DNA of 60,000 nucleotides, from the NCBI GenBank assembly GCA_914767715.1, contig OU612067.1, forward strand, positions 10,356,001 through 10,416,000. The letters are read 5' to 3'. Positions within the stretch are counted from its first letter, which is position 1; each line of letters opens with the position of its first letter. The translations under genes and the position numbers were made by a program. The stretch is from Membranipora membranacea (lineage: Eukaryota > Bryozoa > Gymnolaemata > Cheilostomatida > Membraniporidae). Shown here in pieces: positions 33,601 to 45,903 of the stretch. Under the pieces are notes generated by a model that did not search any database, was not told where the DNA came from, and saw only the letters and a program-made list of their open reading frames with translations.

Positions 33601-35991
33601 CCCACAATGAAAAAAATACTGCAAATAGAAACTGGTAGCTACCAGATACTCAGAAAACTAAGTTTTGTCTTCAACCGTCTCCCATAATCTATGATACCGA
33701 TGAGTTTGAGTTGATGACCCAAACTGTTCAACAAGCGATCATGGCACAATTCATACCAGCCAAAATTGCAACGCAGTTCCACAAGTAGCACATACAAAAT
33801 TGTACCATCAAACCTTGTGCCAGTTTGCCTTTGGTTTGTAGCCAATTATATTTACCAGAGAAATCGTAGGTAAACATGAATCCGGTATCAACTGTGCTTC
33901 CATCTGAATAAAACCTCAGTAATAGATCGCCTCCAACTAAGTACAGTTTGACTGTTGTCCCTGTGGTTAAATCTTTTGCACAGTACTTTGCTTTGCTATT
34001 AACCTGGAGGTAATCTTGACATCTATCCGAAAGCCTAGTTTGAAGGCTAAAGTCTAAAACTTCAAAATTCATTAATAATATGCCATCTACTTGTATTCTC
34101 AGCGTACTGTACATATTTTGAGGATAGTTCTCTTGTTGATATCCTCTATGACTGATTATAGTTCCTGTCTGATGTGTAATATTCTGATCTTTACCTTCCA
34201 ACATGACATATACACCACTCTCTGCTTCTGATGTATCTGAATAAGGAGGTTATCACTTGTTATTTCTTTAGCATAGCATAGACAAAGCTGAAAGCTACCA
34301 TACAGTATATAATACAGTGAAGAAAGCTCTGACAAAATGGGCAGCCAACATCAATAAGATATAAATCCGATTCTATAGTCAGGCATCTAATTTGGTTAGA
34401 AATCAAAATGGGGGGGGGGGTACAAGTTGCTCTTACATTACATTGAAGTAAATAATTAAATTTATTTTAAATTTTGTTATGAGATGTTATGGACCTAAGT
34501 ATTAAGTGGCATATCTGAGTATGTTTCTGTCTTGGTACACATTTTAGTGACTTTGTGATGCAGAAAAATAAAATCATGAATCTACTTTTATAAACACGTA
34601 GAACTTTACATGAGAGTAGAAATGATCCAAATGATCTGCAAATTGAATTTTCAAAGCAATATACACATGTTTTCATGCCTGTATGCTTCCTCACCGGAAC
34701 AAGATATCCATTGATTGCCATATGGTTTCAACAGGTATGTTGTTGCACACCAAAAGTATTCTGCACCTTCCTTGGTGCATGTCTGATACTGCTCTCCATT
34801 GTACCAGAAGGGTAAAACACAAAGCTCATCATCTTCGTCATTCTCACCTAAATTTAATATGAACAAGAAAATAAACAAAACAAAAGGTCCATTATTGCAT
34901 GATTAGCTTGAGGTAACGCCTCGCCAAATTTTTTTTGGGTTTTCTCAATCCACATGGTCGAAGAAGTCTTAGCCAAAAATTTGACGACGTTACGCCAGTC
35001 AATACATAAAGACTACCCTTATATCATGCAGCAAAAATACAAATAATGTTCCACATTTGATTTGACTTGAAAATAACGGTATTCAAATTCAGATACTGAT
35101 AGCTAAACCATCAGTTGATAATGCTATAAAGAAAGTGAGCTGTTTTAATTGATGTCCTAAGTGGACAAATGTGATTACTCTAGTGCCCTCAATAGTCCAG
35201 TGCTGACCAGTATTGTTGAAAAAATTGATGAGCCAGAATTTTCTTTGCCTTAACTATCCAAAATAATGTCAAAAATGCACATTGAATTGACAAATTTGTA
35301 AATTTGGATAGACTCACAACTTAAATGCAATAGCGCACATTCTTTTTACACTATTATTTTGTGACATTGAGAACAAGCTTTCTTGAGCTGTTATTGCATA
35401 ATCTACAAAGATGTCTTAAAGGGGTCTTTCAATTAGAAACAGCAAAAATCGCAATCTGATCGCTCACTCAGTGAGTGAGTGAGTAATATCTGCTAGGGGT
35501 CTCGCTTTCAGATCACTCAGTCACTTGATTGAACTATATACATTCTGAGTGAGCGATCTGGGAGTGATTTTGTCTAATTGAAAAACCAAGTGAGTGATAA
35601 TTTTGAGCGATGTGATAGTGATAACTTGCTTTAGTAAAGGATCGCTCTTCCTAATTGAAAGACCCCTCCCTGGGTAATTGCCAACTACTATATGCTGGTA
35701 ACATGTGAGGTCGCTGATATTACCTTCCAAGTCTAGTCTTTGGCCCCGCCCCAGTGAGCAATGAAGAAACAATTTTCAGGCCCTTACCCTTCAACAACCC
35801 ATTTATATGTGGTAACTGATAATCCTAAAGTGCTGCGGATGTGAAAATATCACATTATGCACTTCATTTGACAAAAACAGGGTGTACACTTATACCTTAG
35901 TCTCAGATATAGCAGACTCACCTGTGATCAGCCCCTGACAGCTTGCTATTCCAAAGACAAGCACAAAGAAACCCTTCATCACATCTCTCAT
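30672..35991 (-). CDS. type I membrane receptor: FN2-CUB-sushi-CUB-stalk-TM-Tyr tail
   Basis: Nine exons (35991-35922, 34847-34695, 34236-33856, 33059-32853, 32597-32202, 31952-31725, 31605-31455, 31205-31111, 30841-30672) sum to 1851 nt, 616 aa, with GT/AG at each border and agreeing phases. Order: signal peptide (MRDVMKGFFVLVFGIASC); fibronectin type II (res. 24-74, CVLPFWYNGEQYQTC...WCATT...WISC); CUB (75-201); sushi-like with four Cys (202-270); CUB (271-402); Thr/Ser-rich stalk (403-478); membrane span near 496-521 (LLILIAVIIALLMV). The tail (522-616) has NYYSMSDI, ASNYRAAT and TDYDIAE; YYSM fits the YxxM PI3K-binding pattern. All extracellular exons are bounded by phase 1 introns, the exon-shuffling pattern. 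Ligand unknown; a cell-surface recognition role is inference. Confidence 0.88.
35420..35667. mobile_element. 248-bp MITE in intron 1 of the receptor gene
   Basis: Perfect 17-bp inverted ends AGGGGTCTTTCAATTAG, with further inverted GATCGCTCACTCA / GAGTGAGCGATC sequences inside, so most of it can fold back. No clear target duplication. Confidence 0.7.
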
Positions 35992-36401
35992 GAACAAGTT
36001 CTACCAAATTTTCACTTTGTGTACAGGGTGATTCCTGCTCTTCTATTTACAATGCATCATAATAGTTGACTGCTGCATTATTGATCTTTCTAACAAGTAG
36101 ACTGAGTAGGAAAAATGTCATACTGTTTTTGATTAATACACTTGCTAAACTATCATATCAATCATATGCCTGCTTTGTTCCTTTCTGCTTCATCGATAAA
36201 AACCTATGGGCTAAAATAAATGTTGTAATATCGACCCACTATGAATAATTCATATGGTCTTTACAAATTATAATGCTGATTGATTAATTGTATTGACAGA
36301 AGACTTTTTGCGTAGTGTTTGAACAATTATAATTGGATAATTGTTTTGAAATGTAATTGAATCACAACAAAGGAAGTCATGCGTTTAATTGATTGATATC
36401 A

Positions 36402-36920
36402 CTATAGCGGTAATAGCTGATAATACTGCTTGTATAACTTTGTGGTCAAGGAACTGGATGCAATAAAGTCAGCTTTGTTTTCCAGATTTGAGAGCATTGT
36501 TGAATAAACAAATGCTTTGCCTACACAAAGTATTGGTGTGAAAATTGTGTACAGGCTATGGCCATCATAATTAGTTTGGAGCATATGGTTATGGGTATGA
36601 CACAAAGTGTGCATGAAGTCAGCCAAAGCTAGTTGATATACTAAATGCGGAATAATGCATGATGTTTCAATCAATTGACTTAGCATTTGTCTGCGACTCT
36701 GCATGCTTTTCATCTAAAAAGAATAGACCAAAATGTTTGATAGTCCATTTGCCATTAACATCTCACAGATTCTCAAGTGTGGCCAAGTCCTGTCAGCTAA
36801 TTGATGCACACATTCTATAAGTGATTTTAGGATTATGACCTTCATTCTAAAAGCAAGTGCTCTTATTGAACCCAGGAACTGAATAGCTATCTGTGATTGA
36901 TCAACTAATGAGGCTGTCAT
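36402..36920 (-). pseudogene. open stretch of 172 codons broken by one TAG
   Basis: A single frame from ATG at 36920 to a stop at 36402, interrupted only by TAG at about 36714-36716 (VYSF*MKSM). It reads like protein: SIRALAFRMKVIILKSLIEC, then QLIETSCIIPHLVYQLALAD. TTCTTTTTAG before the second ATG resembles a splice acceptor, so the two parts could be separate exons. No family recognised. Confidence 0.3.
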
Positions 36921-38239
36921 CTCGTGTCCTTTATTTGCTTATATCCCTTGAATTAAACTTCTAAAAAATTATTACCTCACGTTCATCCCTAGGGGGTCTC
37001 ACCATAATCAAGATAAAATGGAACAAAAGTTGAAAAACAATTTTCCTGCACCATCCATCTTACTTCCTTGATGGTAGGTATGAGTCACATACCAAGGAAG
37101 TGAACAGTATCCCTCACTGGGTGGTGAATTAATTATTTAGGCGTGCTGGTGAGTACAAATGAATACATGTGAGGTCGTTGTTTATTTCGGCAAAAGTATA
37201 GCTTAATATAAATACTTGCTATGCAATTACCCTGTCTTTATTTCCTCGGGACTAGTGGTTGGGTGTCGATGTAAAAATAAGGTATTGAGGTAACTGAAAA
37301 TATGAATCAATATCCTGACTCTGTCAGAAACCTCGACCTTAAGATCAAGGGGGACAACTCCGTTCAGCAAAAAATGAGGATGAGTTATCCTCACTCATCG
37401 ATTGAGAGGATAAATCCTAGCATCAAAGAAACAGAATGTATCGCATCATCTCAAAAAGCAAAAGTGATCAGTATTCTATTGCATTTTCTGGTCAAGTCAA
37501 TAGAACGGTGTGCATGTGTTTGGAGCCAAATATTCTGAGCAGGATTTTCATTATAAGCTATAAGAATATTTAAAAAATGTATATATTTTCACAGTTTTAA
37601 GGTATAGTGAGAGAACTCTGTCACATGTCCGGAGGTGTCTGCTTATGGGGATTACACTGTAAAAGTAAGCTGTATCACTTTGACAAGGATTTCAGTGTAA
37701 AGCTGGTAAAAGGTCCAACATTGTGAATATGTGTATGTTTTTTTAAGTCATTGCCGAAGAAGGAGCTGTGGGGCTTTCATGAGGCTAGCAGATATTAAAC
37801 TTTTTTTCATTTTGACTCAGATACAAACCCTATATTAAACTTTTAGAATTGTCAAAATTGAAGAAAAATACATTAATTGTGTTCTTTAATTTTTTTTCTC
37901 ACTTATGTACTACCTTCAGACTTGTTAGGAATCTTCACTGACTTGCCAATATCATTCTCATGTTAAATTCAGTGCAAACAGCAGATATTCTTTGTGATGT
38001 CAAGTTACCAACCTGAAAGGCCTGTCAATATCCCCACCAGAAAACAAAAAGTGGTTGTCAAGACCTGCACCAGTTTTTATCAGCAAATTGTGATGTCATA
38101 AATACAGCATTTGCATCATTTTCCTTTTGTAATTTCATAGGTATTGCAAGACTTTTGGTTTTGAATTTATGTTGTACCCAGTATTCTATTGGGATTAGTA
38201 ATAAGTTTGTGTATCCTTTACTCCCATGACTGAAAACTC
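36921..38239. other. no gene recognised
   Basis: Would hold the cytoplasmic-tail exons of the broken receptor paralogue, but none was identified. Confidence 0.35.
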
Positions 38240-39019
38240 ACTTTGCTTTATTCCGGCGTTGTTTGAGCACGATAAACACTGCTATGATAACTGCTATCAT
38301 TATGACTAAAGCTGCTCTCAATGCCACAGAGTTATTCGGCGGCTGCATCTGACCATCCTTTTCTTCTGGATTTCCTTCTGAAAGAACAATACACTGCAAT
38401 GTTTTTTTGTTGAGCAAAATAGGGAATTGTGAGTAAGCGGTAAATGGAAAAACAGTTTGCATCTACAATGAAAACATTCAATACTGCGGTGGCACTATCA
38501 GTTCTTCGATTAGCATATTGTAATTTCTCCGTTGCAGATACCAGTCAAGTTTTTAAAAATTGATCAGATACTTATGGAAAAAATGTGTTCACTGAGCAAT
38601 AATTAGCCGATGAGTTTGTAATTCAGTTTTTAATCTATTTATAAGGAATCATGCTTTTCGAATCACCTATAATTTTTGGCTTTGTAGACTTTGTGTCTGT
38701 TGATCTATGAGTGTATTCAGTTTTTAATGGCATGCTGGTCATGTGAGATGTTGTGGGTGCCGTCAGTGGTGTTGGAGGTGAATCATTATATTGTTTTTAA
38801 GTCTGATATCTTTCTGTTAATCCTCACATTACCTGTCAAATTTGTTGAAAGAATCATCACATTGATAATTTATCACCAGAAAGTGATTATCATTTTATTC
38901 AAAAAATCTGACAACTCAAACAAGGTAAAGTACTGAAGTAGAATCCAGGGGCAACAGTTGGAGAGTTACTCGTCTTGAATCTGAAGATAAGTTTAGAACT
39001 TAAGACTGTGTAGTTGTAC

Positions 39020-39453
39020 TGTCACATACACTGTATGTGACACGCCTAGTTGCATGACTCTACATGAAGTTAGGCATTGTATATTGCACTGTCATGGTTG
39101 CCATGGTCCTAATCTGATTAATTGTTATACTCTTCCGCATTTACTTCCATTTTTTGCACATTTAATTACCATCTAAATGCGGAGGTTGGCCATAAAAATA
39201 ATGACGTATCATCCCACCCGTTTCTATTTTTACGACCTATTTATACAGGTCAGTATAAAGAACAGTGGTTTTTGCTCTGAAGATGCAGTTACAACTTGGC
39301 GTTGCAATTTATCAGTTGCCTGGGGCATTTGCCCCAGGGTGTAGTTCAGTAATAAAGTCATACAAACTGCCGAAAAACTGCATTCAGTATTATAAAGTAA
39401 TCTGATATGAACTCTGCCAGCAGTGAACTGTCCTGATCTTTCTCTATCCGACA
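39020..39453 (+). repeat. 5' LTR of the non-autonomous element
   Basis: Starts TGTCACATACACTGT, ends CTATCCGACA. Contains TATTTATACAGG and TATTATAAAG, either of which could serve as a TATA box. Confidence 0.85.
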
Positions 39454-40447
39454 ATTGGTGCCCAACCGAGTGAGGAGAGAACTTCACACCTTCAGATGAT
39501 GAGACTGAATATACAAGAAAGAGGATGGAGATTGTGGACTTGGAGGAAAATGTCTTTGGAGTAGATGATCTAATGCAAGCAATATAATGGAACCATATGT
39601 GTCTACATCGTCTACATTACTATAAGGAGAAATGGAGACGGACTTTTTAGATGATGTAGAGACAAAACATATGGAAGCTGATATACTAGTGATGACATTT
39701 GATCTTCTGCTCATGATTCACCAACTGACAAGGTACCTCTGCAATTTCCTGATTTTATTCAACCAGTTCTATTCAGTCTCAGTCTACAACAGCAGACAAA
39801 CTACTCTGGTGGTGTGAACACTGTAACTCAAAAAAATAGAAAAACTTCAATAAAAACATTAGGCAACCGTAAGATCTGCTAAGAATAAAAGATTGTGGAA
39901 TGCAGCTGACTACAACCAACTGGCAACTGATCTTAATATAGCAGCAGTATTAGTGCAAGGATCAGCACAAAATAATATGGTCACTGTATTAGTTAGGATG
40001 TAATGAATTATTTGATATTATTATCATCGACACAACCTTGATCATGCAATTTATATATTTATCGTTTGAATTTCCTGCGATGCCGATTTTTTAATGATAG
40101 TTGTGCAGGAAAGCAGCATTATAATATTTCATGAATTTTATACCTTCGTCTGTCCTGTAATCTAAGCAAAGCTTAGGTTCTTAGATCTAAAGTTGAGAGG
40201 AAAGTGGGATTTATTTTTTTTGTTAATGGACCTGAAGCAGTTGTTAAGGTTCTTCAGCCTTGGAAGGGAATGTCATGATTTTGTTATGACCGTCTTTTAT
40301 GCATGACATTTTTGATTTGCTTGTATTTCAGGAGATTTTGAGGTTTTAAATTTTATATTGCAATGATTATCCTTGTGTGACATAAGCTATAATGTTTTTT
40401 GAACCAGTTAAAGCGATCGAGGACGATCGCAACCAGGGGGGTGCATG

Positions 40448-40875
40448 TGTCACATACACTGTCATGCCTAGGTGCATGACTCTACATGAAGTTAGGCATT
40501 GTATATTGCACTGTCATGGTTGCCATGGTCCTAATCTGATTAATTGTTATACTCTTCCGCATTTACTTCCATTTTTTGCACATTTAATTACCATCTAAAT
40601 GCGGAGGTTGGCCATCAAAATAATGACGTATCATCCCACCTGTTTCTATTTTTACGACCTATTTATACAGGTCAGTATAAAGAACAGTGGTTTTTGCTCT
40701 GAAGATGCAGTTACAACTTGGCGTTGCAATTTATCAGTTGCCTGGGGCATTTGCCCCAGGGTGTAGTTCAGTGATAAAGTCATACAAACTGCCGAAAAAC
40801 TGCATTCAGTATTATAAAGTAATCTGATATGAACTCTGCCAGCAGTGAACTGTCGTGATCGTTCTCGATCCGACA
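40448..40875 (+). repeat. 3' LTR of the non-autonomous element
   Basis: Starts TGTCACATACACTGT, ends CGATCCGACA; lacks a short TATGTGACA segment present in the 5' LTR. Confidence 0.85.
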
Positions 40876-41439
40876 GTACCATATATGACGAGGGTAGTTA
40901 CAGTAGTTTTTATCATGTGTGAAGCCAGTTATTTGCAGATAATCATAAATTCACAACCACGATTGCTTGATTGGTAATCCTGTGATAGTCAAAGATGAGT
41001 TGATGTTAGCTGTGTAATCCTCAGGGAAGGTTGAATGGCTGATTATATATCCTTCTTTGTTCTTTGTCTCCTGGGCATAGTTCAGTGAAGGTTGATATAT
41101 TGCCAAAGCATCTAAAACAATAATGCAATTCCAAAATATGCAAAACATTTAAATTTAGAAATATTTGCTTTCCTTCCAAACTTTTTAGTCATGATCTTTC
41201 TTGATTGACTTTAGTTTGATGCTCTTATCGTGCTACGATCATCTCCCATTAGGCTGCACATGGGATCCTAACCGGAATAGAAAAAAAGCCTGCATATTCT
41301 AATCTGCCAAATCACAACGTCATAGATTTGATTTTTGCACTATGGATTGTAATTAAAATAGAGAGCTAGGTCTTAACGAATTCAGTGCAGATGTAATTTG
41401 CTAATTGTTTTTTCTCTTGATAAGCCATTAACAAACAAA

Positions 41440-41620
41440 AAATGGCTAGTGCGTTCATCGGCCATTCATCTCAATCTCGTTGTGTGCCACTTGCCGCTGT
41501 TGCTGTCGCGGTAGATAGTGTCATTGACTGAGGAAGAATTCATTCTTCAATCTGCTGACAGAACATTAGCATTTCTGTTCAACTTCACAGCTTGCTGGAT
41601 GAATGTATAAGTTTTTTAAA
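41440..41620 (-). pseudogene. possible sushi-domain relic of the paralogue
   Basis: At the position expected for the sushi exon, the minus strand reads SVNDTIYRDSNSGKWHTTRL, resembling the TDTIYCYDNIWQ segment of the intact receptor, with Cys residues lost and stops on both sides. Weak. Confidence 0.3.
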
Positions 41621-43189
41621 TTCTGCTTGTGTCACAACTGACTTGCGGTAACTCTAAACAAATAATTGATTAGATATGCTTTAGAAAATTGGTTTGCTGC
41701 AAGCAGAGAGCCATCATGACTTGGTTCATGACCACGACCGTGAATATGACCAATCCCCTGATTTTCCATTGCCTTACCTACTCTTCACTGAAGCATACCG
41801 GTATCGTAAAATAACTAATTGTTTTCTCAGCCAAAGACGAAATCACACATGCTGCTGGTTGCTGCTGAACTCAACAAACAATGACAGTGTATTGTTAAAT
41901 TAAATTGTTTGATTTGGTCACTTTTGGCAAATTTTATCAATGTCACTTCGGTTTCGCTGCCGCATTTTTACTGAAATAACTCTACTGAAATCTGAATCCT
42001 CTTTTGACATTTTTAAAGCTTGTATGGAACTTCAGAGTATATCTACTATGTATCCATTCCATATAATAACCAAACCAGCCAACTTACCTCTCTGTGTTGG
42101 ATAAATAGACCAACAAGTTGAGAATATATGTTTGTGAACACAAAGATAGTGTTACCATTTAATACCGGTGAAGAAGAGGTGAGTCTAGGCAAGGCAAGGT
42201 CAGGCCTTTGTCATTCCTCTTCTATGTCGAAGTTGGAGATATATATGATTTTTGGTTACAGCAAGCTTGAAATTCAGGTGTACAATGTTTAAAATCTGCA
42301 ATTCATGACAGTATCACTTCTAATGTGAAACCATATATTGTAACATCTTGAACAGTACTGAGTTTTTAGATGAAATTAAAAAATACATAATATCCTACCA
42401 TGACAGGTTTGGTAGTTATCTGTCCTTTCAGTGAGGGATATAAACATGTGTTTATCCCTCAATATTTAAACTTCAGGAGCTTTGAGATACATAAAGGTAG
42501 GATGAGCGTTTGTTTGTAACCTAACTGCCAAACAATTTATTTTCAACAAGCTCTGTTACTTCATGGAAACCATTGGTACTCTTAATTTTGGTTGCCATTC
42601 GTACTAAGATCCTCTTCGAATGTCCTCTCTTGTTCAGGTCTGAAATGGTTAGACTATTTTTTGTGCATACACAATGTTTTTTGTGCATACAACAAATGCC
42701 TGGTCTAGTGGAAGAAACGCTAACCACTGCGACCCACTGCAAGTTTCCGATTTAAAGTGATATAAGGTTGTTGGTAAATTTTACGTAGAAAATTACAAAA
42801 TTACCAAAAATTCATGAAATTTACATCTATAGTTCTATGTGACATGTAAATTATCCTTCTCTGAATAATGTGTTTGCTTGTTTTTCAATTCATTTGGTTC
42901 TTTTACCTCTGCATGTTTTCGAATTTTGTCATCAAAATTCTTTTGTCAGTCAATAAAGTGTATCAAAAGAAAAAGAAATACATTGATAAGAAACATCGCT
43001 AACAAAGCACGACAATGAATCGTATATATCCCTATACACAACTCACTCACATCCATTTATAGCCTCGATATCCTGTGTTACCGTATTAGAATACTTTGAT
43101 GTTACTTGGTTTTTATGTTTCTGGTATCGGTATGTGTCTAAGGACTATATCCTAATGTTGTACAGGAGCATGACCAGGAGCGTGATCTG
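41621..43189. other. no gene recognised
   Basis: No exon with family features. At about 42700-42735 the minus strand has an isolated A-box-like GTCGCAGTGGTTAGCG. Confidence 0.35.
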
Positions 43190-43257
43190 CCGGTTATTGA
43201 ACACCGGAGCTCTTAACTGAAAGTCCCATGCCTTATCCATGGCGCCATGGCCATTCC
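43190..43257 (-). repeat. tRNA-like segment
   Basis: Minus strand: ATGGCGCCATGGATAAGGC (A box, Arg-tRNA-like) and a damaged B box GGTGTTCAATAACC with pairing CCGG ends. No T-run follows. Probably a SINE remnant. Confidence 0.35.
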
Positions 43258-43469
43258 CTTAAGATATCGACATACATATGGTTCCAAAATTCATTTATAT
43301 TAGGTGACTCAAAAAGGATGGTTAAACAAACTTTTCGGACTCAAAAGGTTCTATATCTCAGTTTGAAAAAAGCGCCAGTTAATGTTTTAACCAAAATCAC
43401 TGCTAAATGTAGAAGGCAAGATATTCTTCAGCGTTCTGGCAAAAAGCCTGACAGATTATCTTACGAACA

Positions 43470-44895
43470 ATGGATACATTGATCCTTCAGTTCAGAAGGC
43501 AGACATCCCAGGATTCCATGGATGACTTGAAAACGTGAGCATGATTTGGTTAGGAATAAAATCTGCTAAACAAGCTAAGTCAAACATTGAGGTAGTCTGG
43601 TTAGATTTGGCCAATGCCTATGGTTCTGTACCGCATACCATAATTGACCTCGCACTATCCCACTTCTGGGTGCCCGACAGGCTAAGGGTTTTGGTTGAGC
43701 GTTACTAAAAAAATTTCAAAATGCGATTTACTACTAAGAACTTTACCACTTGCTGGCAAGAGCTGGCAGTAGGCATCCCTATGGGATGTGCTATATCACC
43801 TTTCCTATTCGTTATGGTGATTGAGATAGTTATATAGAATTCAATAGGCAGTGAGAATGGGATCCTGGTTGCAAATAACCAGATACTTCCGACGATGAGG
43901 GCCTTTATGGATGATATTACAATAATATCACCAGAGAAGGCTCAGGTTATAGCTTCAGTCTATAGACTGCATGAGTTGATAGAGAGTGTGCAATGCGATT
44001 CAAACTTAGCTAGAGATGGTCCATGTTTTTGTGTTAAAGCAAACCTGTACCAAATACCTAGGAACAGAGCGTATTCCCACGCTTGCAGAGCAGCCTGTAA
44101 AGAGCATAGGAAGAAGGTATAGTTTGCCGATCACAGACAGGTTTCGCGGTGTCGAGGTGAAAAAACAACAAATTACAGGGCTGGACGTGATTGAAACATG
44201 TGGTCTGTGTGGTAAATACAAAGCCTGGATTCTCAGCGTTGCGCTCATGCCTCAAATTCTGTGGCCTCTGACAATTTATGATATTCAGCTTACACTGTAT
44301 GCCAGTTTTTTACACTCTCACTACCTATGAATTCGCTTGTTGAAGAGTACAAAACATCAAAAGCAAGACTTGATATGATGTTGAACGAGTCACCAGACTA
44401 GGTGATAAGGGAGTGTTCTCCAACACTTGTCACTTGTAAAAAGTTGTCTGTCTCAGACACTGTCAGAGATGCTAAATCATGACTGGAGATAAGCGAGATT
44501 GTGGGTCATGGCATCGGCGTGGAAGCAAACCGGTGGTTCTCAAAGGAAATCCCTAAGGTTTGACGGTAGTTGATGAGGTGCGCAAGATGGAAGAGGGGGC
44601 CATCAGACACAAGTTCTAGACCAAGCCCAACAAGGCAGGTGGACTAGTTGGGAGTCTGTTGAGCAGCGTTAGCTCAAATGAACAGAAATGTGGTCGATGG
44701 AGCCACAAAGGATCGGCTTTCTGGTTGGTGCAGCTTATGATCAACTACCAACCCCGGCGAACCTGGAACGCTGGAATTTGACGAGAACTCGAAATGTGCC
44801 GAGTGCTCAGCCAAGGGCACACTTTGACATATATTGTCAAATTGCCGGCAGAGCCTGGGAAGATACACATATAGGCATCATCAAGTGTTGAAATG
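43470..44895 (+). pseudogene. non-LTR reverse transcriptase remnant
   Basis: Plus strand, many stops and shifts. RT blocks in order: VVWLDLANAYGSVPH (catalytic Asp), AVGIPMGCAISPFLFVMVIE, and AFMDDITII (catalytic MDD). Further on, KTSKARLDMMLNESPD, and near 44700 WSMEPQRIGFLVGAAYDQLP followed by NLERWNLT, which read like a conserved tail of this RT family. The element lacks its 5' part. It differs clearly from the LINE at 55212-56183. Confidence 0.6.
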
Positions 44896-45059
44896 GTGTG
44901 TAAATAAGCCAAGGAGAAGTATGAGTATGCAAATGCTCGTGGTGAAACGCATGAAAAGATTGGTAATGAGAATTGGTTCATATGCTAGTATTTAATGTCA
45001 TAATCAAAGGGAATCATCAAAAAATCACAAAAACTTGAAAGAAGCAGTGAGTGATAATT

Positions 45060-45510
45060 GGATGACAAGCTGAAGTAAAAAAAAAGGTTTAGTCAGTTAG
45101 AAAAAAATCTATAGAGAAGATTTCCCTATTTGGAGGCAAAATGGAAGAGTATCGTAAAATCGTAATTATTATTAAACCCCAAACTCGACTGTGATTTAGT
45201 TGATTAATATATTAAGATGCAAAGTCTAGGATCGAATCTCTCAGTGTGTGACGCAATCAAATTTTGAATCCTGAAAAACATAAGCATGACTGCTAGTGAT
45301 ATTGATATCTGCTCAGCACTCGAGAGAACATAACTGTTGACAAATAATGACAATCACTAATGAATTGAAGAAAAAATCACTACTCCACTATTCAACATCT
45401 TTTCCGAAATTATCTTGAACTGCTCACAAGATAAAGGGCAGGTTTTCTATCCTTTCTGGTAAAATGAAAACAAGGAATATGCAAGGTAATGACTTTCCAG
45501 TTTAGAGTTT
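45060..45510. repeat. inverted duplicate, left copy (partner 51465-52710)
   Basis: 45175-45510 matches the reverse complement of about 51455-51785, and 45060-45135 that of 52625-52710; the right copy has about 800 bp of extra DNA between the two blocks. Shared segments include GAGCAGATATTGATATCACT and TTTGGAGGCAAAAT. The copies flank the VWA-pseudokinase gene. Confidence 0.7.
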
Positions 45511-45903
45511 TATTTGGTTGATTGATTGATTTGGAGGGTCCGGTTCAAGGTTATTCTAAATTTCTATCGTTGTGAGGGTCTTTCTGATAGATTTTCTTTT
45601 TGATGAAATCTGGAATAAGACTGACACTCATCAATCAAATTATTTCTGGAGAACCAATTCAGCGAAGATTTATTCACAGACATAATACAAAAAAAATTTA
45701 AAACAAACATAAAACACTTTTTGAAGGGTTATACCACGTTGTTCCGTGTTTTGTCTCCAAATATGAATTTATGACTCAATATTACAGAAATGAGGAAAAT
45801 GTGACAGACATAACTGGGACCGATAAAACTAACCTGATGTTAAATAATGTCTGAGCTCATGACAACAATGTTGGGTGTCCAAAACAGAGTTAGTACCGAA
45901 GGG

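Larger units (their letters stand above)
39020..40875 (+). mobile_element. non-autonomous LTR retroelement (LARD/TRIM-like) in the CUB exon
   Basis: Direct repeats 39020-39453 and 40448-40875 (434 and 428 bp), TG...CA ends, differing by a short indel and scattered bases. GTAC lies at 39016-39019 and 40876-40879 as a 4-bp target duplication. TGGTGCCCAACCGAGTGAGG follows the first LTR two bases in (primer site), and the purine run AGGGGGG precedes the second LTR. The 994-bp interior has no gag or pol features, so it depends on another element. Confidence 0.85.
38240..41112 (-). pseudogene. receptor paralogue, broken
   Basis: Minus-strand exons equivalent to the downstream half of the receptor at 30672-35991: second CUB (41112 to about 40880, resuming at 39015-38930), stalk (about 38775-38667, TTSHMTSMPLKTEYTHRST) and membrane exon (about 38380-38242, NSVALRAALVIMIAVIIAVF) ending at GTGAGT in the same phase 2 as its paralogue. 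The CUB exon lacks about 18 residues after SLTITGLPIKQS, has a frameshift near CEF/YDYLQITG, and is split by the LTR element at 39020-40875. The signal-peptide, FN2 and first CUB exons are absent. Confidence 0.75.

Noticed and set aside
34408-34424. G-run near 34410 (also C-run near 12342) as G-quadruplex
   Set aside because: Single homopolymer runs without spaced G-tracts.
45225-45262. B-box-like GATTCGATCCT on the minus strand
   Set aside because: No A box at tRNA distance and it lies in the inverted duplicate, whose other copy lacks the motif.
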